Part shown: in pieces, positions 1 through 8,478 of the stretch
Position numbering within the stretch: the first letter of the stretch is position 1
How the letters are laid out: every line of letters starts with the position of its first letter
Assembly: GCA_025056555.1 (NCBI GenBank)
Contig: JANWVZ010000005.1
Span: 1-43,582 of the forward strand
Direction: 5' to 3'
Length of the DNA stretch: 43,582 bases
From: Gemmatales bacterium
Lineage (GTDB): Bacteria > Planctomycetota > Planctomycetia > Gemmatales > HRBIN36
The notes under the pieces: generated by a model
The model's input: the letters and a program-made list of their open reading frames with translations, nothing else
The model's database searches: none
What the model was told of the DNA's origin: nothing
Program-made: the position numbers and the translations under genes

Positions 1-2
1 TC

Positions 3-1058
3 TGGATTGGCGTGTCGTATTACCTGGTGTATCAGGATTGGCTCAAAGCCGCGATGGGCATGCTGATGATTGTGATCTTGTTCACGATCGTAGTGATGCA
101 CGAATTGGGCCATGCATTGACGGCCCGACGTTTTGGCATTCGCACGCGGCACATCACGCTGTTACCCATCGGCGGAGTGGCCTGGCTAGAACGTATCCCG
201 GAGAAACCATGGCAGGAACTGGCCATTGCCATTGCGGGACCGGCCGTCAATGTCGTGTTGGCTGGGATCCTCTATGCTGTTTTTACCTCATTCTTGGGAA
301 CTCCCGAAGCGTTGCTCAACTTGTCCGATGAGATCACGGAGCAAGTAGCGGCCAGCACCGCCGAGCAAATGGTGCGTACGCTGTTTTGGGTAAACGTGAT
401 GCTGGTGGCGTTCAACTTGCTCCCCGCATTTCCCATGGACGGAGGACGGGTACTGCGAGCGCTTCTGGCCATGCACATGGAATACGCCCAAGCCACCAAC
501 ATCGCCGCGAGCGTCGGCCAGTTGATGGCTATCCTCTTCGGATTCCTGGGTTTAGTATTCAACCCAATGTTGCTGTTTATCGCACTCTTTGTCTGGATCG
601 GCGCTCAACAGGAAGCGGCATTTGCCCAACAGAAGGCAGCGCTGTGGGGCATTCCTGTGCGCGATACCATGATCACCAATTTCACCGCATTATCGCCGCA
701 GCACACTTTGGCCGAAGCAGCGCACCTGATTCTTCAGGGTTATCAGATTGATTTCCCTGTGGTGGAGGATGGTCGGTTAGTCGGGGTGCTTCCTGGTAAA
801 GACATTATCGCCGGCTTAGCGCAACTGGGACCGCAGGCCTTGGTGCGCGAGGTGATGCGCCAGGACTGCCTGACGGCCAATCCCTACGAAATGGTCGAAA
901 CCGTTTTGCTGCGGATGGACCAGAATCATTGTCCCGTCGTGCCCGTCATCATTAACGGCCAGATCATTGGTGTGCTGACTCGCGACAACATTGCCGAATA
1001 TATTCTTATTCGCCGCGCACTCGAGGAAGCGCGCCGACGCCTTCAGGGTTACCTTTAA
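3..1058 (+). CDS. Site-2 protease (M50 family) with C-terminal CBS pair, 5' partial
   Basis: Intramembrane zinc metalloprotease of the SpoIVFB/Rv2869c type, which cuts membrane-anchored regulators within the bilayer. The zinc motif HELGH lies about 30 residues after the GTG at position 12, inside a hydrophobic segment, and the third ligand is in a second membrane motif PMDGGR (Asp about residue 143). Several hydrophobic helices follow, and two CBS motifs fill the C-terminal third (about residues 215-335); CBS pairs usually bind adenosine nucleotides and may gate the protease. The frame is open to the left edge. Family members carry another helix with a conserved segment before HELGH, so the real start is probably outside the window and the GTG at 12 is only the first internal candidate. 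Family call is secure; the substrate is unknown. Confidence 0.93.
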   Translation, partial: WIGVSYYLVYQDWLKAAMGMLMIVILFTIVVMHELGHALTARRFGIRTRHITLLPIGGVAWLERIPEKPWQELAIAIAGPAVNVVLAGILYAVFTSFLGTPEALLNLSDEITEQVAASTAEQMVRTLFWVNVMLVAFNLLPAFPMDGGRVLRALLAMHMEYAQATNIAASVGQLMAILFGFLGLVFNPMLLFIALFVWIGAQQEAAFAQQKAALWGIPVRDTMITNFTALSPQHTLAEAAHLILQGYQIDFPVVEDGRLVGVLPGKDIIAGLAQLGPQALVREVMRQDCLTANPYEMVETVLLRMDQNHCPVVPVIINGQIIGVLTRDNIAEYILIRRALEEARRRLQGYL

Positions 1059-1086
1059 TCGCAAACCAGAAGCGGGAGATTCTACC

Positions 1087-1638
1087 ATGCGGACAAAAAA
1101 TCCCTTCTGCCTGGCAGGGGTGCTGGTTGCTTTGTGGGCCAATACCACCATAACCCTGGCCCAGGAGCAGCGTGCTGCCCCCGAGGCCGTGCAATGTGGG
1201 AAGATTGCTAAACTCTCGCGGGTCGCCAACATTTACATCGGCGGCCAACCGACCAAAGAAGACTTTGCCGAGCTGAAAAAGCTGGGAATCAAAACGATCC
1301 TTAACTTGCGGCAGACAGGCGAAACCGCGCTCGATGAACAGGCCTTGGCTACAGAGCACGGGATTCGATACGTTCACCTCCCTTTCCAGAAGGCAGATGA
1401 ACTGACGGATGCCGTTTTCGACCGGGTGCGTCAACTGCTGCGCGACACCAAGAGTTGGCCAATCTTTGTGCACTGTGGGTCGGCCAATCGTGCGGCAGCG
1501 GTCTGGCTGCCTTATCGCGTTCTCGATGAAGGCGTGTCCTACGACCAGGCGGTGAAAGAGGCCCGCGAGATGGGCCTCCGCTCTGCAGAATTAGAACAAC
1601 GTGCCCGCGACTACATCGCCCGCCAGCTGAAAAAGTAG
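1087..1638 (+). CDS. Exported phosphatase-like protein (DUF442/dual-specificity type)
   Basis: About 183 residues, starting at the ATG at 1087 just after a GGGAG ribosome site; an upstream in-frame start would overlap the protease gene and break the signal peptide. The N-terminus is a Sec signal (Arg-Lys, hydrophobic core, then Ala-Gln at about residue 25). The mature part begins like DUF442 (beta-lactamase-hydrolase-like) proteins, with a 'FAELKKLGIKTILNLR' segment, and carries a cysteine phosphatase loop HCGSANR: Cys130 and Arg135, the CX4R spacing of DUF442 rather than the CX5R of classical tyrosine phosphatases. It lies 28 bases after the site-2 protease stop, so the two may be co-transcribed. 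Enzyme class is inferred from the motif; the substrate is unknown, and the location outside the cytoplasm is unusual for a phosphoprotein phosphatase. Confidence 0.82.
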   Translation: MRTKNPFCLAGVLVALWANTTITLAQEQRAAPEAVQCGKIAKLSRVANIYIGGQPTKEDFAELKKLGIKTILNLRQTGETALDEQALATEHGIRYVHLPFQKADELTDAVFDRVRQLLRDTKSWPIFVHCGSANRAAAVWLPYRVLDEGVSYDQAVKEAREMGLRSAELEQRARDYIARQLKK

Positions 1639-1840
1639 AGCCGCAGTCTCGCAAACATCCGTACCCAGCCAGCGTGTGCTTCGCCCTGTGCCCGTTCAGG
1701 CCATCCCCGTGCGTCAGTGAGTTCGTGCGCCGAAAGTGACGGCCTGCTTTTTTCCCTCGGACACCTGTTGCTAATCTATTCTCGGGGAAAGGCTTCTCAT
1801 GTAACGCCACTATCCGTCGCAATATTGTCAGGGGCCAAGT

Positions 1841-3670
1841 ATGAGCCGAACTTGCATGCTGGTACTATGCCTGGGTGGGTGGACCTGGGTATGCTGGGTA
1901 ACCGCAGCGCAGGAACCTGCTCTGACCGGTCTGGTTACCGGAGAACTGCGCCGTAGCGAAAAGCCTGATGACTATTGGGATGGCGACCAACGACGACGCC
2001 CCGAACTGAACTGGGTCTTGCTCCGTTTGTTTGACCAGCGCGGCCGTATCGTTGCGCAGGAGAGAACCTATCCCGACGGCACGTTCCAGTTTCGAGGCCT
2101 GCCCGCCGGCGATTACGAACTGGAGGCGTGCCGACCTGGTTACAGATCGCAGCGGCAAAAAGTAAAAATTCCAGGCTCGGCGCGCTTGGAGTTACTCTGT
2201 GATCCGGATTACGACCTCCTGGTTCTGCCGCGGACTTTACGAGCCTGTTTTGCCTTGCCGGGAAACGAGTTGAACGTGTTATGTCGGGGAAGCGACCAGG
2301 CGCAAGGCTGGGAAGTATCTTTATCCAACGACTACATCACGCGGCGTTGCGAGATTCTCGAGGCGCGGCGAGACGGCCAATTATTCTGCGATCAGAAATG
2401 GGAAGCGGGTTGGCACCTGCGCGTGCGCATCCCCAGGGATTTGCCTCCGGACGACATGTACCATCTCACGGTGCAGGTTCGCGACGCGGGCCGATTACGT
2501 CGCGCCATGCAATACAAGGCCGTCAAATTACTGCGCGATTGGCCCACCGCCTTCTGGATTCTCGGCTTCCAGGATTTCCACTTGGATCACAAGACGTTCG
2601 AGCTAGATGGTACAACTTCCGCGACGAATGAATCATTGGGCCGCGGACTGTTCTGGCAAGCGGGGGCCTATTTGAACGCGGCCTGGATCAGCATCAATGA
2701 CGATATCGGTCTAATCGAATATCCAAAAGAAGGAAACGGACACGCTCAGCTCTGGCATCTTCTGGTGCGTTACGGGAACACACCGAGCTACTTCACCTTC
2801 GGCGGCCCTCATGATTACGAGGGGCCAGAAATGCGGCGGCATCGGTATCATTTCGGCCCCCGCTGTTACCGTATTACCTTCGGCCCACAGACGCGGATTT
2901 TGGGCGTCATGGACTATTGTCCCAACCCGCAGAATTGTTTCACCGACGATATCCGCAGTTGGCTAAGGCGCGAACTCCAGCAGGTGCACCAGGATGCGGC
3001 TGTGCGGTTGGTGTTTTTGCAGGCCAACGTATCGGGGCACTTAGCGCAACGCGGGGAGTTCCTCATCCCGCCCGAACAATGGCCTCCTCTCCGCGATGGT
3101 TGGCAGTTGGCCGAGCATTTCTCCTACGATGGCCAAGGAGCCGACCGACTCGGCGCCAAATCCTGGAGCAGAATTGAACCGCCGGTTTATCGGCTTGACT
3201 ATGAACGCCTATTTCTGACAGGGCAATTCTTCTGGATCGGCCGCGTGAGTCAGTCCAATGTCCACGGTTGGGATGGACTCCTACGCACCCCGGTGGACTT
3301 AGCTCACGTTGTCCCACCCCAGGGAACCACACGGGGACAATTGACCGGCTATCGGGGCGTCATGCTCCCCTTCGCCCAAGTGCGCCAGCCCAACGAACGC
3401 GAAGCGGTGATCGAAATGCGGCTGAGTTGGTTCAATCCGAAGGAGGCACAATGCACGGTCACGGATGACTTCCCCCGTGTTGTACCGGCCTGGTCGGACG
3501 GACGCCTGCGGCTCGTGCTCCCTCGAGATGAATACTCCGTCGAGAACGGCGAAATCCTGCACCAAGCGACTAGCGATAACGGCCACTGGACTTTGCTTTA
3601 CTTACGTTTACCCACCTGCACGCCACGACAACCCCACCAAACCGTCCGCGTGCGGGCTCGGCAACCCTAA
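1841..3670 (+). CDS. Large exported protein with carboxypeptidase-regulatory-like domain
   Basis: 609 residues from an ATG preceded by AGGGG. A Sec signal occupies about residues 1-23 (hydrophobic, ending Ala-Ala-Gln). Residues about 55-110 match the beta-sandwich 'carboxypeptidase regulatory-like' repeat (pattern PDGTFQFRGLPAGDYEL then a basic strand), a fold common in secreted planctomycete proteins. The remaining 500 residues are rich in aromatic residues (Trp, Tyr), with no catalytic motif or membrane span that I recognise; they could be a carbohydrate-binding or structural domain. It stands alone, about 200 bases after the phosphatase-like gene, with no clear partner. Function unknown; the coding call is strong because of the signal peptide, ribosome site and length. 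Confidence 0.85.
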   Translation: MSRTCMLVLCLGGWTWVCWVTAAQEPALTGLVTGELRRSEKPDDYWDGDQRRRPELNWVLLRLFDQRGRIVAQERTYPDGTFQFRGLPAGDYELEACRPGYRSQRQKVKIPGSARLELLCDPDYDLLVLPRTLRACFALPGNELNVLCRGSDQAQGWEVSLSNDYITRRCEILEARRDGQLFCDQKWEAGWHLRVRIPRDLPPDDMYHLTVQVRDAGRLRRAMQYKAVKLLRDWPTAFWILGFQDFHLDHKTFELDGTTSATNESLGRGLFWQAGAYLNAAWISINDDIGLIEYPKEGNGHAQLWHLLVRYGNTPSYFTFGGPHDYEGPEMRRHRYHFGPRCYRITFGPQTRILGVMDYCPNPQNCFTDDIRSWLRRELQQVHQDAAVRLVFLQANVSGHLAQRGEFLIPPEQWPPLRDGWQLAEHFSYDGQGADRLGAKSWSRIEPPVYRLDYERLFLTGQFFWIGRVSQSNVHGWDGLLRTPVDLAHVVPPQGTTRGQLTGYRGVMLPFAQVRQPNEREAVIEMRLSWFNPKEAQCTVTDDFPRVVPAWSDGRLRLVLPRDEYSVENGEILHQATSDNGHWTLLYLRLPTCTPRQPHQTVRVRARQP

Positions 3671-3718
3671 ACTGGAACGAAGCTCTTCGCGCTCCGGGGC
3701 GGTTGTTGCTGGCTCGAA

Positions 3719-3883
3719 TTACCTGGTGCTTGTCAGTGTGCTGATGTCCCAAACGTACACGAAGCCGTCCATCCTGCCCAGAAGGTACTTGCCGTCGGGA
3801 GTTACGCCGGTATTCAAAGGCAAAGTCAGTCCGCGGTGGTAACTGCTACAACGCTCAGGTTGACCACACTCCGGTGGCGTTTG
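3719..3883 (-). pseudogene. C-terminal remnant of a WD40-repeat protein
   Basis: Read on the minus strand, a 54-codon open stretch between stops at 3884-3886 and 3719-3721 encodes a recognisable last WD40 blade: 'TPDGKYLLGRMDGFVYVWD' followed by a short tail and stop. There is no usable start codon at its head. The rest of a WD40 protein is missing: upstream minus-strand sequence towards 4300 has no continuing blades. I read it as the surviving 3' end of a deleted gene. WD40 proteins are abundant in planctomycetes, so a local origin is plausible. Confidence 0.6.
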
Positions 3884-4307
3884 TTACTATCGAGCCCATG
3901 GCAACAATAGTTCACCAATGGATTGTTCAAGTCTGGGAAGACGAGGTCCGCATAGGACATTCAGGGGCACGGCGGCGGCCAGAGATGCGACAGTGTGTCG
4001 AGGAAACTATTGGCAGATTCCTCTTAGGAGAGAGGCTAGTATAAAAAACACTTCGGACCCTTCAAAGCAATCTAACGATAACCCACAATAGGAGCCTTTC
4101 AGGAGAAAAATTGGTATGGATTACTTCAAACCGGCCAGTTTGGCGCAAAACAAACGAGGTGGGCCATTTTGACCCACCTCAGGAGTGGTTTCAGATGGTC
4201 TACTTAATCGGCCCAGCGGTTGCGTAGCCAGAATAGGGCGCTACGGCTCAGCTCTGGTCGTCTCACAAGGTGTCGGGCGATGTGATGCAGGACGTTAGGG
4301 TTCGGGT
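3884..4307. other. Intergenic region with no supported gene
   Basis: Between the WD40 remnant and the end of the sigma-factor gene. The only structure I support is the minus-strand terminator at 4146-4180. A 48-codon plus-strand open frame from the ATG at 3898 has no ribosome site or recognisable similarity, and I do not call it. Confidence 0.5.
4146..4180 (-). terminator. Rho-independent terminator of the sigma-factor gene
   Basis: On the minus strand, GAGGTGGG (4180-4173) pairs perfectly with CCCACCTC (4163-4156) around a 9-base loop, followed at once by the T-rich run GTTTGTTTT. It lies about 130 bases after the stop of the leftward sigma-factor gene. Confidence 0.7.
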
Positions 4308-5993
4308 TTAACTCTCGACTTCTTCCCCTTGAAGCATAGCGCGAAGTTTGGCCATGCCACGCGCTTCCAGCTGGCGGACACGTTCTTTGGTGATCCCCAA
4401 CTCGCGTCCGACCTCCTCGAGAGTCATCCCCTTGTTTTCGCCCAAACCGACGCGCAATTGAATAATACGGCGTTCGCGCTCATCAAGCCGTTCCAGCGAC
4501 TTTTTGACTTTTTCATGAATAAGATTGGCCTGACTCAATTGACCGAACTCGTCGCTGCGCATATCTTCCGCGGACTCGAACATTTCTTCCAAGCCGGTAA
4601 TGAATCGTTCACGGTGGATCTGTTCGGCCGGGATACTGCGGGTAAAGTTCTTCCGGATAGCCCAGGTAGCATACGTACTGAACTTGTTGCCCCGCATGTA
4701 GTCGAATTTATCCACTGCGCGGATGAGCGACATGTTGCCGTCGCCAAAGAGATCGAAGAAAGCTCCTGGATGGCCCAGTCGCTCTGCATAACGCTTGGTG
4801 ATGGACGCGACCAGGCGCATGTTCGCAGCTATCAGCATCTTGCGCACATTGTGAGCGCGCGTCAGCAGTTCTTCGAGCTTGTCCAGGTCCGCCGTCTTCG
4901 CTTTGGCAGGGTCAATCCGCTCGGCCAGACGTGCTGCCTTATACTTGAGATAGTTCATCTGACGGAACAGATGGCGTTCCTGCTCTGGCTTGAGCAAAGG
5001 CACCTGATACAGCGGGGCAAGTTCCGGAGGCAGATTACGAGGCACATTACCCCGCATCGCGGCGCTGTCCTGCTCATATTCCGATGCGCCCGGCATGGGA
5101 GCAAGGATTTCTGCTTCACGCTTCGGGTCTTCAAACTCAGGACTGTGAATATAGGTAATCGGCTTAGCCAACAAAGTGCGAGCCCGCTGTTCGTTGAGCA
5201 CGCGCTGAATCGTCGTGCGGGTGCGGTGATAGACTTTGGCCAACCTTTCGACAGAGATTCCCTGCGTGTAGGACGTATAGATGGCGCGCTTGGCGTGTTC
5301 ATCCAGCGGTCCGTGCAGGCCGGGGAAGATGGCCTGCTCGGGATTGGCCTGGTCATGCGCGCGGATCAGTGCGCGGATGGCTTGAACCCTGCGACCAAAG
5401 CGTCGTGCCAGCCGACGGAAGATCTCGTCGGCGCGGTCCGGCGCTACCTGAGCCATACGCCGAGCCCATCGGAGAATGCGTTCCCGCTCGGCCGGTTGAA
5501 TTTGACCCAGCCGAAGCGATTCGGCGGTGGGCTTACCGTGCTGCTGGAGGTAGTGGTCGAGGACCGACTGGCGTACCACGACACGCTGACGGCCACCGCA
5601 GAGAACCTTTCGAGAAACCAAGCCATGCTGGCGGAGATGGCTCAGCGTTCGCGCTGAGACGCGGAGCCGCCTCCGGACTTGTTCCAGATTCAAAACGGGT
5701 TCCGGCATTTGCTCGACAGGTACTGCAGGTACACTTTCCGAGAGCATCGCAATAAACAAGGATAAATCATGCTCCAGGTCTTCCCCCGTAATCATTTCAT
5801 CCACATGGCTGTCGGGGCGAAAACCCGTCAAGCGATAGCAAACATACTGGTAGGGGTAAGTGCGCTGGTGCTCGATCTCCGTGAGCAAGCGTTCCGCACG
5901 GCTTAGCTGTTCGAGCTTGCGTTCCACGGGGGCATAGCGCACCGTCTGATCATACAGTTGGCGCAGTAACTCGTTCCGAAACTTCTCCACCAT
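4308..5993 (-). CDS. RNA polymerase sigma-70 family factor with extra HTH segments
   Basis: 561 residues from the ATG at 5993, chosen because AAGGAGA lies just upstream; an earlier in-frame ATG at 6053 lacks a ribosome site and adds 20 low-information residues. The C-terminal 250 residues are a sigma factor: a region 1.2-like segment (about 320-357), region 2 with the core-binding and -10 recognition helices (about 386-455, including 'DLFGDGNMSLIRAVDKFD' and the STYATWAIRK segment), and region 4 with a -35 HTH (about 498-555, 'LGITKERVRQLEARGMAKL'). Only about 40 residues separate regions 2 and 4, so region 3 is very reduced. The N-terminal half is not a region 1.1: it holds a MerR/excisionase-like HTH (about 102-140) and a second HTH-like segment (about 231-265). 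It is RpoD-like in regions 2 and 4 but probably an alternative factor. Single gene with its own terminator. Confidence 0.9.
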   Translation of the reverse strand: MVEKFRNELLRQLYDQTVRYAPVERKLEQLSRAERLLTEIEHQRTYPYQYVCYRLTGFRPDSHVDEMITGEDLEHDLSLFIAMLSESVPAVPVEQMPEPVLNLEQVRRRLRVSARTLSHLRQHGLVSRKVLCGGRQRVVVRQSVLDHYLQQHGKPTAESLRLGQIQPAERERILRWARRMAQVAPDRADEIFRRLARRFGRRVQAIRALIRAHDQANPEQAIFPGLHGPLDEHAKRAIYTSYTQGISVERLAKVYHRTRTTIQRVLNEQRARTLLAKPITYIHSPEFEDPKREAEILAPMPGASEYEQDSAAMRGNVPRNLPPELAPLYQVPLLKPEQERHLFRQMNYLKYKAARLAERIDPAKAKTADLDKLEELLTRAHNVRKMLIAANMRLVASITKRYAERLGHPGAFFDLFGDGNMSLIRAVDKFDYMRGNKFSTYATWAIRKNFTRSIPAEQIHRERFITGLEEMFESAEDMRSDEFGQLSQANLIHEKVKKSLERLDERERRIIQLRVGLGENKGMTLEEVGRELGITKERVRQLEARGMAKLRAMLQGEEVES

Positions 5994-6270
5994 GTCTTCT
6001 CCTTTGCCGCCTGGTCGTATCCCTGACCGCGGCCTAGGGCCGGCTGAATCCATCCCGATGGTTTCGCTGGGGGTTTCGGGCGAGCCGATGACGGATCAGC
6101 ACGGCCAATGCACTCCCCCTCTGTTCCAGCACCCCGCCGCCTGACCAGCCCATCTTCCTAAAGGAAGTCTTGTTCTTGAGCCTGTCAATGGCAATTGGCA
6201 GTGTGGGAGCTACTCCATATCCTCAATCCATATACGCTGCATAATCAATAATTGTTCTCAAAAAGGTCTT

Positions 6271-6301
6271 AGCAAATAATATACCATTATCAGCAAATAA
6301 T
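6271..6301. repeat. Direct repeat AGCAAATAAT, 21 bases apart
   Basis: AGCAAATAAT occurs at 6271-6280 and exactly again at 6292-6301. The start-to-start distance of 21 bases is two helical turns, which would put both on the same DNA face. A related AATAATTG word precedes it near 6247. Possible binding site for a regulator of the sigma gene or guaA. Confidence 0.45.
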
Positions 6302-6515
6302 TGTGACGCTGTTCTTGCCGAAAAAGTTTCACCATTCGTAAAATGCCGTTCGGAAAGTCTGAGTAGCGGTCTATTCCCTAGGTCTCCCTAAAATTAAGAC
6401 GCCCATGCTCCCAGTTTATTGCGCTCAGGGGGCATTCCAGTACGGTCAGAAAATTAAGCCGCAATTTCAAAGCCAAACCAAACCTACGGAAAATATTCCT
6501 AGGATTTATTTCACA

Positions 6516-6536
6516 AGTACTTTCCTGGAAAGCACT
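6516..6536. promoter_or_regulatory. Operator-like palindrome upstream of guaA
   Basis: AGTACTTTCC (6516-6525) and GGAAAGCACT (6527-6536) form an inverted repeat around a single T with one mismatched pair. Symmetry of this size suits a dimeric regulator. No known binding motif is recognised. Confidence 0.35.
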
Positions 6537-6788
6537 TAAGCATCTACATTCATGGGGACGCTTTCGGCGATCCTGATCCGCTCAGGAGGACATTTCGTCC
6601 CAAATCGCCGGCAAAATGTGCCAATGCCTTGTTATTTGTACAAAAGTTCAGCAGATCGGCAAGCCGCGACCTCGCTTAGACCCTCAAGCTGACAACGCCT
6701 TCGGAACAACAGCCGTTGGGTGTTTTCAATCAGTTGCCACCCTAATTTCGTCCCAGGATAAGCCATTTAGCGGGTCGTATCAACTTGC

Positions 6789-6801
6789 TACAATACTTAA
6801 T
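6789..6801 (+). promoter_or_regulatory. Candidate -10 element of guaA
   Basis: TACAAT at 6789-6794 is one base from the consensus TATAAT. The ATG of guaA begins at 6802, just where transcription would start, and no Shine-Dalgarno sequence lies in between. A convincing -35 box is not visible at 17 bases (TTTAGC). Confidence 0.35.
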
Positions 6802-8352
6802 ATGACGCCAGGGAACCAAGAGCGGATAATTGTTTTGGATTTTGGCTCACAGTATGTGCAGCTGATTGCACGGCGGGTGCGCGAGCATCACGTTTATTCC
6901 CAAATCATGCGTTACGAAACCCCCTTGGAGCAAATAGCAACTTGGCGCCCCCAAGCCATCATTCTATCAGGAGGACCATCCAGTGTTTACGAACCTGATG
7001 CCCCCAAAGTTCCGCCTGCGCTTTTCGATATAGGCGTACCAATACTTGGGATTTGCTATGGCATGCAGCTGTTATGTCAAACCCTAGGCGGGAAAGTCGT
7101 ACCAGGAGCGGTTCGGGAATATGGGGCTACGCCGTTGCGTGTCCTGCAAGCAGACCCCATTTTCGAAGGTTGGCCTCCGGAAAGCACGGTGTGGATGAGT
7201 CACGGCGACCAAGTGGTCGAGGTCAGCGACGACTTCCTACCGTTGGCGAGCACGCCGAACTGCCCCATTGCCGCGGTACGCCATCGGAATCGGCCGATTT
7301 ATGGCTTGCAATTTCATCCCGAAGTGAGCCATACTGAATATGGTTCACTGCTGGTCCGTAATTTTCTCTACAAAGTGTGCGGCTGCCAAGGTTTATGGCG
7401 CATGGAGTCGTTCATTGAGCGGACGATACAGGAGTTGCGCCAGCGGATCGGGGTCCACCGAGTGATTTGCGGCTTGTCAGGGGGCGTAGATTCCTCGGTA
7501 ACGGCGGCTTTGCTCCTCAAAGCGGTCGGCCCCCAAGTGGCATGTATCTTTGTGGACAACGGCCTGTTGAGGAAGGGCGAAGTGGAAGCCGTGCGCCAGA
7601 CCTTCGGTCAATCCTTCCACGCCGACCTGCGTGTCGTGGACGCGCGGCAGCGGTTTCTCGATGCCTTACGGGACGTAACCGACCCCCAGGAAAAGCGACG
7701 CATCATAGGGCATTTGTTTATCGAAGTTTTCCGTACGGAAGCGCAACACATTACGGGGGCGAAGTTTCTGGCGCAGGGCACCCTTTATCCGGACGTAATC
7801 GAAAGCGGGGGTGGTCCCAACGGCCCGGCCGCGACGATCAAAACTCATCACAACGTCGGAGGTTTGCCAGCCGATTTAGGCTTCGAACTTATCGAACCGC
7901 TTCGTGATCTGTTCAAAGATGAAGTTCGGCAATTGGGACAGCGATTGGGTTTACCGGAGCGGTTAGTCTGGCGGCATCCGTTCCCCGGGCCTGGATTAGC
8001 AGTGCGCTGTATTGGCGCAGTTACCGCAGAACGACTGGCCGTGCTGCGTGAGGCAGACCATATTTTCCTCGAAGAATTGAAGAAAACTGGCTTGTATCAC
8101 CAGGTCTCCCAAGCGTTCGCCGTCCTTTTGCCGGTGCAGACGGTGGGAGTCATGGGGGATCACCGCACCTATGAACACGTCATCGCGTTGCGTGCGGTGG
8201 TAACCGAAGACTTCATGACCGCCGACTGGGCCCGTTTGCCTTACGAGTTTCTCGCCCGAGTAGCCACACGTATTATCAACGAAGTCCAGGGCGTCAATCG
8301 GGTGGTCTATGACATCAGCAGTAAACCACCAGCGACAATTGAATGGGAGTGA
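6802..8352 (+). CDS. guaA: GMP synthase (glutamine-hydrolysing)
   Basis: 516 residues, the normal length. It converts XMP, ATP and glutamine to GMP in the cytoplasm, the last step of guanine nucleotide synthesis. The N-terminal glutamine amidotransferase has its nucleophile in GICYGMQ (Cys85) and the His172/Glu174 pair in FHPEVSH. The ATP-pyrophosphatase domain has the P-loop SGGVDSS (226-232), and the C-terminus ends with the typical [14 protein letters not shown] start at the ATG at 6802, which gives the canonical amidotransferase opening '[20 protein letters not shown]'; the 62 codons upstream in the same frame have no family counterpart. No Shine-Dalgarno sequence precedes the ATG. guaB is not in the window. 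Confidence 0.98.
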   Translation: MTPGNQERIIVLDFGSQYVQLIARRVREHHVYSQIMRYETPLEQIATWRPQAIILSGGPSSVYEPDAPKVPPALFDIGVPILGICYGMQLLCQTLGGKVVPGAVREYGATPLRVLQADPIFEGWPPESTVWMSHGDQVVEVSDDFLPLASTPNCPIAAVRHRNRPIYGLQFHPEVSHTEYGSLLVRNFLYKVCGCQGLWRMESFIERTIQELRQRIGVHRVICGLSGGVDSSVTAALLLKAVGPQVACIFVDNGLLRKGEVEAVRQTFGQSFHADLRVVDARQRFLDALRDVTDPQEKRRIIGHLFIEVFRTEAQHITGAKFLAQGTLYPDVIESGGGPNGPAATIKTHHNVGGLPADLGFELIEPLRDLFKDEVRQLGQRLGLPERLVWRHPFPGPGLAVRCIGAVTAERLAVLREADHIFLEELKKTGLYHQVSQAFAVLLPVQTVGVMGDHRTYEHVIALRAVVTEDFMTADWARLPYEFLARVATRIINEVQGVNRVVYDISSKPPATIEWE

Positions 8353-8353
8353 C

Positions 8354-8377
8354 GCCATTATTGCCGCCATTATTGCC
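8354..8377. repeat. Two tandem copies of a 12-base unit
   Basis: GCCATTATTGCC at 8354-8365 is repeated exactly at 8366-8377, immediately after the guaA stop, followed by a partial third copy. No hairpin or function is evident. Confidence 0.5.
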
Positions 8378-8478
8378 ATGATTGCCCTGCGCGGACGAGT
8401 TGGCTGAACCGCAGCAAGTCCCCAACCCGCAATCTCTTCTTCAGCCGGGAAACATGCATCGCAACCAGGAGGAGCACG

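Larger units (their letters stand above)
5994..6801. promoter_or_regulatory. Long divergent regulatory region between sigma gene and guaA
   Basis: About 800 bases without a supported gene, markedly AT-rich between roughly 6230 and 6520 compared with its flanks. It contains a 10-base direct repeat at 6271-6280 and 6292-6301, a near-perfect palindrome at 6516-6536, a repeated AAAATTAAG word near 6389 and 6449, and CCTAGG boxes near 6375 and 6496. The guaA frame stays open leftwards to 6616 but without family similarity, so I treat that part as non-coding leader. Confidence 0.5.

Noticed and set aside
3898-4044. 48-codon plus-strand open frame starting with ATG
   Set aside because: No ribosome site, no similarity I can recognise, and short enough to occur by chance.
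4329-5657. 442-codon plus-strand open frame opposite the sigma-factor gene
   Set aside because: It is antisense to a clearly conserved sigma factor and has no motif; long frames of this kind arise opposite GC-rich genes.
6616-6801. In-frame upstream extension of guaA (62 codons)
   Set aside because: The family's conserved N-terminus begins right after 6802, and the upstream residues have no counterpart.
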